From contig RPFO01002213.1 of assembly GCA_009746045.1 (NCBI GenBank), positions 1 through 58,098 on the forward strand: a stretch of DNA of 58,098 nucleotides, written 5' to 3'. The position numbers and the translations under genes are program-made. The notes under the pieces were generated by a model, which was given only the letters and a program-made list of their open reading frames with translations, was not told the origin of the DNA and made no database searches. This stretch comes from Mesostigma viride. Its lineage: Eukaryota > Streptophyta > Mesostigmatophyceae > Mesostigmatales > Mesostigmataceae. Shown piece after piece: positions 44,474 through 54,678 of this stretch (within the stretch, counting starts at the first letter, position 1; each line of letters starts with the position of its first letter).

Positions 44474-45310
44474 ATGGCAACGAAATGCAAAATCTGTACG
44501 GAGCCCGTAAGGGTCGAGGGACTGTGCGCGGAACATTACAAGTTCCTGCAAGCGCACGACCTCGAGTACCAAAATGCCAAGGATCCATACGGGGGGTGTG
44601 GATTTCTTAGATGTGATAGACCACTGGAGGGATTGGATGTGTATTGCAAGACACATCTACCTTTTGCCGAGAAGTTGGAGGACGTGTGCGCTCGTGGGAT
44701 CGCATACGTAGCAAGTTTGCAGATGTTGATGGGGAAGACCGGAATGACACGCTCGGTCCTCCACTTCACGGCAACGCACACTGGGGAACGGAAAGTTGAG
44801 CTGGTGCGCCTCGACAGGCAGGGACTCGAGATTTTTGCAGAGGGGGACAGCGCGTACGGGTTTGCTCATGGGCTTAACGTTACCATGGGGGATTCCTTGC
44901 AGGGTGTGGCGCGTGAATGCGCGTACACCTTGATGAAGAATAGTGGATTTGTGGAAGCACAAAGACTGCACAAGGATATTTTGGAGGCTCTTCTTGCCGC
45001 AGAGCCGGTGGGACTGCCGACGCTCCCGAGGCCTGAGGAGCGGGACCGTTTGATCAGGATGGTGGTGAAGGCGGATATAGATGCAGATGTGGAGGCCGCA
45101 AAGGCGAAGGCAGAGGAAGCGCGTCGTGCAAAGGAGGAATCGGATCAAGAACTGTTGGAGAAGATGCAAGCTCCAACAAAATTTTGCATCGTTTGGGGAT
45201 GGCGGACGTCGCTTATGCATGCGAGTCCGGGAAGGGGAAGAAACAAAAGAGGAAAAGATAATAATGGGAATGGTCGCCCACTGTTCTTGTCACAGAAATG
45301 CTTTTGTTAA
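44474..45310 (+). CDS. Putative zinc-binding protein with two C-C-C-H modules, 278 aa
   Basis: Two modules are visible: C5-x2-C8-x9-C18-x2-H21 and C42-x4-C47-x10-C58-x2-H61. A middle region follows (VLHFTATHTGERKVELVRLDRQGLEIF), then a long charged helix rich in Ala, Glu and Lys at about residues 200-240, possibly a coiled coil. I start at ATG 44474 directly after GCGCAG; in-frame ATGs at 44450 and 44459 are alternatives. After about 45170 another frame ends in a basic tail (GKGKKQKRKR), so the true C-terminus may differ by a frameshift or a missed intron. No palindrome lies immediately upstream. Confidence 0.55.
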   Translation: MATKCKICTEPVRVEGLCAEHYKFLQAHDLEYQNAKDPYGGCGFLRCDRPLEGLDVYCKTHLPFAEKLEDVCARGIAYVASLQMLMGKTGMTRSVLHFTATHTGERKVELVRLDRQGLEIFAEGDSAYGFAHGLNVTMGDSLQGVARECAYTLMKNSGFVEAQRLHKDILEALLAAEPVGLPTLPRPEERDRLIRMVVKADIDADVEAAKAKAEEARRAKEESDQELLEKMQAPTKFCIVWGWRTSLMHASPGRGRNKRGKDNNGNGRPLFLSQKCFC

Positions 45311-45497
45311 TGCTGGCGAACTTGGGACGGTCTTCCGTATTTCAACATTTCCTTGCCTTTAAAATTGATTGATGGGTAAATAATAATACTGAGCAAGCCT
45401 TCCATTTTATGTGTCTGTGGTCATACAATTTCGTTATTGTTTCAACCCTTGCAACGAGGTTTTTCTTGTCCCATGCATGTAAGTCTCAACCTTGGTG

Positions 45498-46014
45498 TCA
45501 TGGAACTGCTTGTCTTTGCATATTACAACCCATTAATGCTCGGATTGCATCATCATGTTCCACCAAGGGAATAAATGAAGTAGCTATTGAAGCTTGCGTT
45601 GGAGAAATCCCCAAATAATCGACTTCTTCTGCTTTACTACTAAATTCTGGTTTATATCGCACATGAACATAATTATTTTCAACACTAGAGTAACAAGAAA
45701 GTAATAAATATTCTGGGGCGAATTTAAATTGATCTTGTTGATGTGGAGGTATAAAAATAGGTATTTCACTTTTAATTACTTGATTTTTTTGTAATGTATA
45801 AAAAGGACAAGAAAACATATTCATTTACTTTACTATGCGTAGCTAAAGATCCAATTAAACCGGTATTCGGCCCTTCTGGCGTTTGTATAGGACCATAATG
45901 ACTAGGATGTATATCATGTAACGTGCGTGTTTGCAAGTTGGCCGTTGACACTCTACGACGGAGCCAATTTTCGGAAGAACCTGCCTCATTTATGAATGCA
46001 TCGACTGTGTGCAT
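45498..46014 (-). pseudogene. rpoB: Nuclear copy of plastid RNA polymerase beta subunit, fragment
   Basis: On the minus strand, [64 protein letters not shown] and [14 protein letters not shown] match the conserved beta-subunit core in its normal order. There are clear breaks. The canonical HYG-RIC-PIETPEGPN motif has lost the RIC codons and reads [13 protein letters not shown] one-base shift near 45822 separates two frames. Homology ends in a stop directly after QAVP. The fragment is AT-rich, as plastid DNA would be. It is a nuclear plastid insertion (or very decayed plastid gene), not functional. Confidence 0.85.
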
Positions 46015-46084
46015 AAATTGTGATCATTGAATTGAACAAAAAAATTCTCTTATTGCCCCAATCATGGCTATTCTCTTAATGCCC
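46015..46084. other. Spacer with short CTCTTA repeats
   Basis: Two near copies of TCTCTTATTGCCC...ATCATGGCTAT join the rpoB fragment to the 79-bp array. No gene. Confidence 0.5.
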
Positions 46085-46490
46085 TATCATGGCTATTTGT
46101 TTGTGTATGTTTTGCCCATGTTATTACATTAATGGCATGATGTTGTGGATTGCTCTATCTATGATGGTTGTTCGTTTGTGTATGCTTTGCCCATGTTGTT
46201 ACAGTAATGGCATGATGTTGTGGATTGCTAGCTCAATCTATGATGGTTGTTCGTTTGTGTATGCTTTGCCCATGTTGTTACAGTAATGGCATAATGTTGT
46301 GGATTGCTAGCTCAATCTATGATGGTTGTTCGTTTGTGTATGCTTTGCCCATGTTGTTACAGTAATGGCATGATTTTCTGGATTGTTAGCTCAATCTATG
46401 ATGGTTGTTCGTTTGTGTATGCTTTGCCCATGTTGTTACAGTAATGGCATGATTTTGTGGATTGCTCAACCTATGAGGGTTTGGTTGTTT
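46085..46490. repeat. Five tandem copies of a 79-bp unit
   Basis: GATGGTTGTTCG recurs at 46163, 46242, 46321 and 46399, with partial units at both ends. The unit contains TTTGTGTATGCTTTGCCC, ATGTTGTTACAGTAATGG and GTGGATTGCTAGCTC. Open frames are not maintained across units. Confidence 0.9.
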
Positions 46491-47154
46491 GTGTATGTTT
46501 TGCGCGCAGATCACAATGGATTGCACCATCTGCCGCAGCAAGCGAAGCCCCCTTACTGGTTCCAAGATCTTATCCTGGATGCCAAGCAGGCTGGCGAAGG
46601 GTATCCCAGTACGTACTTTGAAACTTGATGCCGCAAAACAACTACAACTTCGTTTTAACCCTTTAGCCGTTTTGAGTGATATTTACAGCGGACATTACAT
46701 TTTTGTTGCTACGGGATGAGAATTGAGCTTTGTAATGCTAGCAGGTGTCACAAACCAAACTGTCCGCTATTTGTAGTGGGCATTTATTGTTAGAGCTTGC
46801 AGCTGGGTCCCTGCTCCTCCACATGCAACCTTGGTGTTCATGAGCCCTTTACTAGCTTCCTTTCTGTCAGGGGGTGCTATATTTGGCACCCATAGGACAT
46901 TGCAATATGACCAATGACATGACCCCCAAGGTGGTGAATATATGTGTGTGCTTGTGTCCTATAATGGACCATAACTAACTATTAGGTTGGTTTGTGGACA
47001 TTATCATGGAAAGTGACCATTGCCCGGTTTTTATAGCGGGCAGTTGGACACGGTTTTAAGGGTTGACCTATTAGCTTTGTCAGGTGTGTGTGCTGCACCG
47101 CACCGCTTGCTAACATATTCGGCGGATTTCTTCTTTGTCGTCTGCGTGTCACAG
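46491..47154. other. Unique region upstream of large gene, possible first exon
   Basis: TGCGCGCAG at about 46508 is followed by ATCACAATGGATTGCACC (ATG near 46516), opening MDCTICRSKRSPLTGSK. This might be an early exon, with a weak donor-like GGTATCC near 46600. The remainder holds no supported gene. A polypyrimidine-rich acceptor (TTCTTCTTTGTCGTCTG, CGTGTCACAG) ends at 47154. Confidence 0.35.
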
Positions 47155-50100
47155 CGTGCTTGTACGCACAACCACCCGCGTTCCCCTCCGCCGGCGCCCC
47201 CGCCGCCGGGCTCTCCGCCGCCACCGGTGTTGCCCCCTCCCGCCGCCGGCCCTTCCGCGCCGTCGGAAGCTGCAGCGGCAGCACAGCAAATGCCCCCTCC
47301 CCCCGCACCATCGTCGGGGCAACAGGCGCGCGGCGCTCATGCAGCAAAGGCGGCGAAGGAGCGGAGGAAATCGGCGGCTTCTGGGTCATCGGGTTCCGAT
47401 GCCGCGACGGCAGCAACTGGAAAAGCAACCCACCACACACTGCCAGCTGTCCGGGTAGGTGTTACGCACAAGGATGTGATTTTCTTGCGCCATCCTTGTC
47501 CTTGTCCTTGTCCTTGTCCTTGTCCTTGTCCTTGTCCTTGTCCTTGTCCTTGTCCTTGTCCTTGTCCTTGTCCTTGTCCTTGTCCTTGTCCTTGTCCTTG
47601 TCCTTGTCCTTGTCCTTGTCCTTGTCCTTGTCCTTGTCCTTGTCCTTGTCCTTGTCCTTGTCCTTGTCCTTGTCCTTGTCCTTGTCCTTGTCCTTGTCCT
47701 TGTCCTTGTCCTTGTCCTTGTCCTTGTCCTTGTCCTTGTCCTTGTCCTTGTCCTTGTCCTTGTCCTTGTCCTTGTCCTTGTCCTTGTCCTTGTCCTTGTC
47801 CTTGTCCTTGTCCTTGTCCTTGTCCTTGTCCTTGCCTTGTCCTTGTCCTTGTCCTTGTCCTTGTCCTTGTCCTTGTCCTTGTCCTTGTCCTTGTCCTTGT
47901 CCTTGTCCTTGTCCTTGTCCTTGTCCTTGTCCTTGTCCTTGTCCTTGTCCTTGTCCTTGTCCTTGTCCTTGTCCTTGTCCTTGTCCTTGTCCTTGTCCTT
48001 GTCCTTGTCCTTGTCCTTGTCCTTGTCCTTGTCCTTGTCCTTGTCCTTGTCCTTGTCCTTGTCCTTGTCCTTGTCCTTGTCCTTGTCCTTGTCCTTGTCC
48101 TTGTCCTTGTCCTTGTCCTTGTCCTTGTCCTTGTCCTTGTCCTTGTCCTTGTCCTTGTCCTTGTCCTTGTCCTTGTCCTTGTCCTTGTCCTTGTCCTTGT
48201 CCTTGTCCTTGTCCTTGTCCTTGTCCTTGTCCTTGTCCTTGTCCTTGTCCTTGTCCTTGTCCTTGTCCTTGTCCTTGTCCTTGTCCTTGTCCTTGTCCTT
48301 GTCCTTGTCCTTGTCCTTGTCCTTGTCCTTGTCCTTGTCCTTGTCCTTGTCCTTGTCCTTGTCCTTGTCCTTGTCCTTGTCCTTGTCCTTGTCCTTGTCC
48401 TTGTCCTTGTCCTTGTCCTTGTCCTTGTCCTTGTCCTTGTCCTTGTCCTTGTCCTTGTCCTTGTCCTTGTCCTTGTCCTTGTCCTTGTCCTTGTCCTTGT
48501 CCTTGTCCTTGTCCTTGTCCTTGTCCTTGTCCTTGTCCTTGTCCTTGTCCTTGTCCTTGTCCTTGTCCTTGTCCTTGTCCTTGTCCTTGTCCTTGTCCTT
48601 GTCCTTGTCCTTGTCCTTGTCCTTGTCCTTGTCCTTGTCCTTGTCCTTGTCCTTGTCCTTGTCCTTGTCCTTGTCCTTGTCCTTGTCCTTGTCCTTGTCC
48701 TTGTCCTTGTCCTTGTCCTTGTCCTTGTCCTTGTCCTTGTCCTTGTCCTTGTCCTTGTCCTTGTCCTTGTCCTTGTCCTTGTCCTTGTCCTTGTCCTTGT
48801 CCTTGTCCTTGTCCTTGTCCTTGTCCTTGCCTTGTCCTTGTCCTTGTCCTTGTCCTTGTCCTTGTCCTTGTCCTTGTCCTCGTCCTTGTCCTTGTCCTTG
48901 TCCTTGTCCTTGTCCTTGTCCTTGTCCTTGTCCTTGTCCTTGTCCTTGTCCTTGTCCTTGTCCTTGTCCTTGTCCTTGTCCTTGTCCTTGTCCTTGTCCT
49001 TGTCCTTGTCCTTGTCCTCGTCCTCGTCCTTGTCCTTGTCCTTGTCCTTGTCCTTGTCCTTGTCCTTGTCCTTGTCCTTGTCCTTGTCCTTGTCCTTGTC
49101 CTTGTCCTTGTCCTTGTCCTTGTCCTCGTCCTCGTCCTTGTCCTTGTCCTTGTCCTTGTCCTTGTCCTTGTCCTTGTCCTTGTCCTTGTCCTTGTCCTTG
49201 TCCTTGTCCTTGTCCTTGTCCTTGTCCTTGTCCTTGTCCTTGTCCTTGTCCTTGTCCTTGTCCTTGTCCTTGTCCTTGTCCTTGTCCTTGTCCTTGTCCT
49301 TGTCCTTGTCCTTGTCCTTGTCCTTGTCCTTGTCCTTGTCCTTGTCCTTGTCCTTGTCCTTGTCCTTGTCCTTGTCCTTGTCCTTGTCCTTGTCCTTGTC
49401 CTTGTCCTTGTCCTTGTCCTTGTCCTTGTCCTTGTCCTTGTCCTTGTCCTTGTCCTTGTCCTTGTCCTTGTCCTTGTCCTTGTCCTTGTCCTTGTCCTTG
49501 TCCTTGTCCTTGTCCTTGTCCTTGTCCTTGTCCTTGTCCTTGTCCTTGTCCTTGTCCTTGTCCTTGTCCTTGTCCTTGTCCTTGTCCTTGTCCTTGTCCT
49601 TGTCCTTGTCCTTGTCCTTGTCCTTGTCCTTGTCCTTGTCCTTGTCCTTGTCCTTGTCCTTGTCCTTGTCCTTGTCCTTGTCCTTGTCCTTGTCCTTGTC
49701 CTTGTCCTTGTCCTTGTCCTTGTCCTTGTCCTTGTCCTTGTCCTTGTCCTTGTCCTTGTCCTTGTCCTTGTCCTTGTCCTTGTCCTTGTCCTTGTCCTTG
49801 TCCTTGTCCTTGTCCTTGTCCTTGTCCTTGTCCTTGTCCTTGTCCCTTGTCCTTGTCCTTGTCCTTGTCCTTGTCCTTGTCCTTGTCCTTGTCCTTGTCC
49901 TTGTCCTTGTCCTTGTCCTTGTCCTTGTCCTTGTCCTTGTCCTTGTCCTTGTCCTTGTCCTTGTCCTTGTCCTTGTCCTTGTCCTTGTCCTTGTCCTTGT
50001 CCTTGTCCTTGTCCTTGTCCTTGTCCTTGTCCTTGTCCTTGTCCTGTCCTCGTCCTGTCCTTGTCCTTGTCCTTGTCCTTGTCCTTGTCCTTGTCCTTGT

Positions 50101-50182
50101 CCTTGTCCTTGTCCTTGTCCTTGTCCTTGTCCTTGTCCTTGTCCTTGTCCTTGTCCTTGTCCTTGTCCTTGTCCTTGTCCTT

Positions 50183-50217
<35 letters not shown>

Positions 50218-50614
50218 TGTCCTTGTCCTTGTCCTTGTCCTTGTCCTTGTCCTTGTCCTTGTCCTTGTCCTTGTGCCAGCACTTGTCCTTGTCCTTGTCC
50301 TTGTCCTTGTCCTTGTCCTTGTCCTCGTCCTCGTCCTCGTCCTTGTCCTTGTCCTTGTCCTTGTCCTTGTCCTTGTCCTTGTCCTTGTCCTTGTCCTTGT
50401 CCTTGTCCTTGTCCTTGTCCTTGTCCTTGTCCTTGTCCTTGTCCTTGTCCTTGTCCTTGTCCTTGTCCTCGTCCTCGTCCTCGTCCTTGTCCTTGTCCTT
50501 GTCCTTGTCCTTGTCCTTGTCCTTGTCCTTGCCCTTGTCCTTGTCCTTGTCCTTGTCCTTGTCCTTGTCCTTGTCCTCGTCCTCGTCCTCGTCCTTGTCC
50601 TTGTCCTTGTCCTT

Positions 50615-50649
<35 letters not shown>

Positions 50650-53600
50650 TGTCCTTGTCCTTGTCCTTGTCCTTGTCCTTGTCCTTGTCCTTGTCCTTGT
50701 CCTTGTCCTTGTCCTTGTCCTTGTCCTTGTCCTTGTCCTTGTCCTTGTCCTTGTCCTTGTCCTTGTCCTTGTCCTTGTCCTTGTCCTCGTCCTTGTCCTT
50801 GTCCTTGTCCTTGTCCTTGTCCTTGTCCTTGTCCTTGTCCTTGTCCTTGTCCTTGTCCTTGTCCTTGTCCTTGTCCTTGTCCTTGTCCTTGTGCCAGCCT
50901 TGTCCTTGTCCTTGTCCTTGTCCTTGTCCTTGTCCTTGTCCTTGTCCTTGTCCTTGTCCTTGTCCTTGTCCTTGTCCTTGTCCTTGTCCTTGTCCTTGTC
51001 CTTGTCCTTGTCCTTGTCCTTGTCCTTGTCCTTGTCCTTGTCCTTGTCCTTGTCCTTGTCCTTGTCCTTGTCCTTGTCCTTGTCCTTGTCCTTGTCCTTG
51101 TCCTTGTCCTTGTCCTTGTCCTTGTCCTTGTCCTCGTCCTTGTCCTTGTCCTTGTCCTTGTCCTTGTCCTTGTCCTTGTCCTCGTCCTCGTCCTGTCCTT
51201 GTCCTTGTCCTTGTCCTTGTCCTTGTCCTCGTCCTTGTCCTTGTCCTTGTCCTTGTCCTTGTCCTTGTCCTTGTCCTTGTCCTTGTCCTTGTCCTTGTCC
51301 TTGTCCTTGTCCTTGTCCTTGTCCTTGTCCTTGTCCTTGTCCTTGTCCTTGTCCTTGTCCTTGTCCTTGTCCTTGTCCTTGTCCTTGTCCTTGTCCTTGT
51401 CCTTGTCCTTGTCCTTGTCCTTGTCCTTGTCCTTGTCCTTGTCCTTGTCCTTGTCCTTGTCCTTGTCCTTGTCCTTGTCCTTGTCCTTGTCCTTGTCCTT
51501 GTCCTTGTCCTCGTCCTTGTCCTTGTCCTTGTCCTTGTCCTTGTCCTTGTCCTTGTCCTTGTCCTTGTCCTTGTCCTTGTCCTTGTCCTTGTCCTTGTCC
51601 TTGTCCTTTTCTTGCTTGATTTTCTTGCGCCAACGGCCGTTGCAATTTGGAAATTAGGGTGTTATTTTTTTTTTGCCCAACGGCCGTCGGAACCTTGAAA
51701 TTAGGGTGTGATTTTCATGCGCCAACGGCCGTTGGAACCCGTAAATTAGGGTGTGATTTTCATGCGCCAACGGCCGTCGGAACCTTAAAATTAGGGTGTG
51801 ATTTTCATGCGCCAACGGCCGTTGGAACCTGGAAATTAGGGTGTTATTTTTCTGTCGCCAACGGCCGTTGGAACCTGGAAATGAAGGTGTCATTTTTCTC
51901 GCGCCAACGGCCGTTGGAAACTGGAAATTAGGGTGTGATTTTCATGCGCCAACGGCCGTTGGAACCTGGAAAATAGGGTGTGATTTTTCTCGCGCCAACG
52001 GCCGTTGGAACCTGGAAAATAGGGTGTCATTTTTCTCGCGCCAACGGCCGTTGGAACCTGGAAATTAGGGTGTGATTTTTCTGTCGCCAACGGCCGTTGG
52101 AACCTGGAAATTAGGGTGTGATTTTCATGCGCCAACGGCCGTTGGAACCTGTAAATTAGGGTGTGATTTTCATGCGCCAACGGCCGTTGGAACCTGTAAA
52201 TTAGGGTGTGATTTTCATGCGCCAACGGCCGTTGGAACCTGGAAATTAGGGTGTGATTTTCATGCGCCAACGGCCGTTGAAACCTGGAAATTAGGGTGTT
52301 ATTTTTCCGGCGACGGCCGTTGGAACATAGTACTGACCTTCCGGCTATCTGTATGTTTTTTGCATGTGATCAGGGGCGTCCGTCCAGGCCGAGAACGGAG
52401 GAAGAGCGGGAGAAGTGGGCTTACAAGATTGAACATAACTGTGCGGTGGCGCATCTCACAACATTTTTTGAGGACTGGCGCCAACGAGCACCGGGCACCG
52501 ACTTATGGTCGGTTATTGTGAAGACCTTTGAGAGGAAGGGGCTGCTGACGACACGTGCTGGAAATGCGAAGCCCAGCATTTTGGACTCCTGGGAGCCAGC
52601 GCCGTCCTCTCAAGTGCACGACAAGAATCTAACTGACACCATACAGGCGGCGTTTCATCTGCGGCAGAAGATACGCCTAGTTCCAGACGATGTCGACATC
52701 GTGGGGGGGTCCGCGATTGCGACTCAAGTACGGGCCCCCACGGAGAACTTGTGCCAACTCCCGGAACTCATGCGGCACCGGACGGTGACGGTGCGGAATT
52801 GTAGGGGGCTCGCGCCGTGGTTCGTGGGGGCCGGCACAAGTCTGACAAAAGCAAAATGTGCCGTGCCGATCTTCCGGTTTGCGTGGCAGGTGCTGGCAGA
52901 CCGTGATCCAGGTCTCTACAATTTATGGGTGCAGAGGAGTGAAAAGGTTCCTTACCACATTAAAATACTGACGGGGGACGACAGTGACCGTGCCGTGCAG
53001 AGGTTCGGATACTATCGTTCGCCAACGGCCGAGGAAGCCATGTCCATTCTCCGGACGGACTCCCTGAAGGACATGGCGGCCGCTTGCTCAGACGAGTTGA
53101 TCACCATGGAGTTGGATCCGTCCGAGTGGTCAAATGAATCTGAGCGTGAGGCAGTAGTTGACCTGACGAAATCCGCGCTGGGGAGCTTGAACATCTCGGA
53201 CCATGCCGGCCTTAAGGGTAAATTTCGAGACCAGACGCCTTGCGTGTTTGTGCAGTTTGCCGTGCTGGACGGCAACCACTACACACAGATGTTGAAGTCC
53301 GTGATTTTCGAGGGCTCTGACGAGCAAGTGAGTACTGCGATAGCTGGCGAGATTGCGGGTAAACAAAAGGGCAAGTTCGTGGAGACAACCGACGAGGCGT
53401 TTGATTTGTGGAGGGGGTTGGTGAGGGACGCGGAGAAGTTCAAGTACACCAATCTGGACGTGCTCAAGGGCTGGGAGGTGGAGGGGGAAGCACTGATCCC
53501 GCCCATGAAGGACATGCGGACGCAAAAGGTAAATATAACGGATCGGGTGTGGGAACGTTTTAGGCACTAGATGTTATTTTTCTTGCGCCAACGGCCGTTG

Positions 53601-54652
53601 GAACCTGGAAATTAGGGTGTGATTTTTCTTGCGCCAACGGCCGTTGGAACCTGGAAATTAGTGTGTGATTTTTCTTGCGCCAACGGCCGTTGGAACCTGG
53701 AAATTAGGGTGTCATTTTTCCTGCGCCAACGGCCGTTGGAACCTGGAAATTTGGTTGATATTTTTCTTGCGCCAACGGCCGTTGGAACCTGGAAATTCGG
53801 TCGACATTTTTCTTGCGCCAACGGCCGTTGGAGCCTGGAAATTAGGGTGTGATTTTTCTTGCGCCAACGGCCGTTGGAACCTGGAAATTAGGGTGTGATT
53901 TTTCTTGCGCCAACGGCCGTTGGAACCTGGAAATTAGGGTGTGATTTTTCTTGCGCCAACGGCCGTTGGAACCTGGAAATTAGGGTGTGATTTTTCTTGC
54001 GCCAACGGCCGTTGGAAACTGGAAATTAGGGTGTGATTTTTGTTCGGGAACGGCCGATCTTCCAAAGTGTAAGGACAAAATGTCATGTCGTGTGTTGTAT
54101 GACCGTTTTTTGTCTCAAACACTGATTCACATTTCATGCATGCAGGGGAGAGAGGCGCATCGGAGGGTTGCCCTGATCGGAGGGGGGCTGAATGCAGAAG
54201 ACGAGGCCGTTTCCAAAAAGTCGAGGGGGACGGCGCTGCTGGAAGTGCACAACTATTTCAAGACGCACATGGAGGAATCCTGGGATAAGCCGGAGGTGCC
54301 CCTTCAGGACCAGAAAGAAATATGGAATTTGATTCATGGGGTTTCAAGCAGCACTGAGAAGGCAAGGAAGGACGGGGAGGGGGAGGAGGGTGGTGAGGAG
54401 CGGGTTGGAGGGCGATTGAACGAGGGTGGTTTGTCCGAATCGGAGAAAACCCAAGTCTACGACTTCATCTCGGCTGTGAAGGATGAAACGGTCGCTCCGA
54501 ACGACGACAGTAGATGTGGAATGCCGATTGAGGACAAGGTGGCCAAGGAGCTTGCAGAGTTTCTGGACATCGTGGCAGCGGACAAGCTGGACGGGGAGGG
54601 AAGGGTGATGAGGAAGGGGGGGGGATCAAACAGGAAGGGTGGAGGAGTCTAG
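47155..54652 (+). CDS. Large intron-rich hypothetical gene, exons 47155-47454, 52374-53528, 54146-54652
   Basis: Three exons join in phase 0. Exon 1 (exactly 100 codons; acceptor GTCACAG, donor GTAGGT) is Pro/Ala-rich, then basic (AAKAAKERRKSAASG). Exon 2 (385 codons; acceptor GATCAG, donor GTAAAT) begins GRPSRPRTEEEREKW and includes SVIVKTFERKGLLTTRAGNAKP and LNISDHAGLKGKFRDQTPCVFVQFAVLDGNHYTQM-like sequence. Exon 3 (168 codons plus stop; acceptor CATGCAG) is charged and ends Gly-rich. No domain recognised. Intron 1 holds the TTGTCC array and a palindrome array; intron 2 holds another palindrome array. Exon 3 stops soon after nine G (54616-54624). In another frame the sequence stays open into the coding region at 54679, so the two may be one gene. 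Exon 1 is the least certain. Confidence 0.5.
47490..51612. repeat. TTGTCC hexamer array, about 4.1 kb
   Basis: About 685 copies of TTGTCC, almost perfect for the first 1.3 kb. Scattered CTCGTCC variants accumulate right of 48.88 kb. Single-base slips (CTTGCCTTG near 47832 and 48828; TGTCCCTTG near 49844; CCTGTCC near 50043 and 51192) and two GTGCCAGC interruptions (50274, 50892) are present. All six frames are open through most of it, giving artificial dipeptide frames of up to 1,545 codons. It lies in the proposed first intron of the surrounding gene. Confidence 0.95.
51624..52330. repeat. Sixteen-copy palindrome array, period about 46 bp
   Basis: Copies lie from 51630 to 52310. Each is followed by AACCTGGAAATTAGGGTG and TGATTTTCATGCG or TTTTTCTCGCG. 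Edge copies are degenerate (first CCGTTGCAATTTGG; last GCGACGGCCGTTGG); CCGTCGG variants occur second and fourth. It runs from the hexamer array to about 50 bp before the exon at 52374. Confidence 0.95.
53580..54062. repeat. Eleven-copy palindrome array, period about 46 bp
   Basis: Same unit as the array at 51.6-52.3 kb: copies near 53587, 53634, 53681, 53727, 53772, 53817, 53864, 53910, 53956 and 54002, plus a degenerate one near 54049. It lies between a GTAAAT donor (53529) and a CATGCAG acceptor (54145), in the second proposed intron. Confidence 0.95.
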
Positions 54653-54678
54653 CCCGCTTTCGATTCTGGCCGTCTATC

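Noticed and set aside
47020-51698. 1,200-1,545-codon open frames of Leu-Ser, Leu-Val or Cys-Pro repeats
   Set aside because: They arise from the TTGTCC hexamer, which lacks stops in all six frames. Only the short Pro/Ala-rich segment before it looks like a possible exon.
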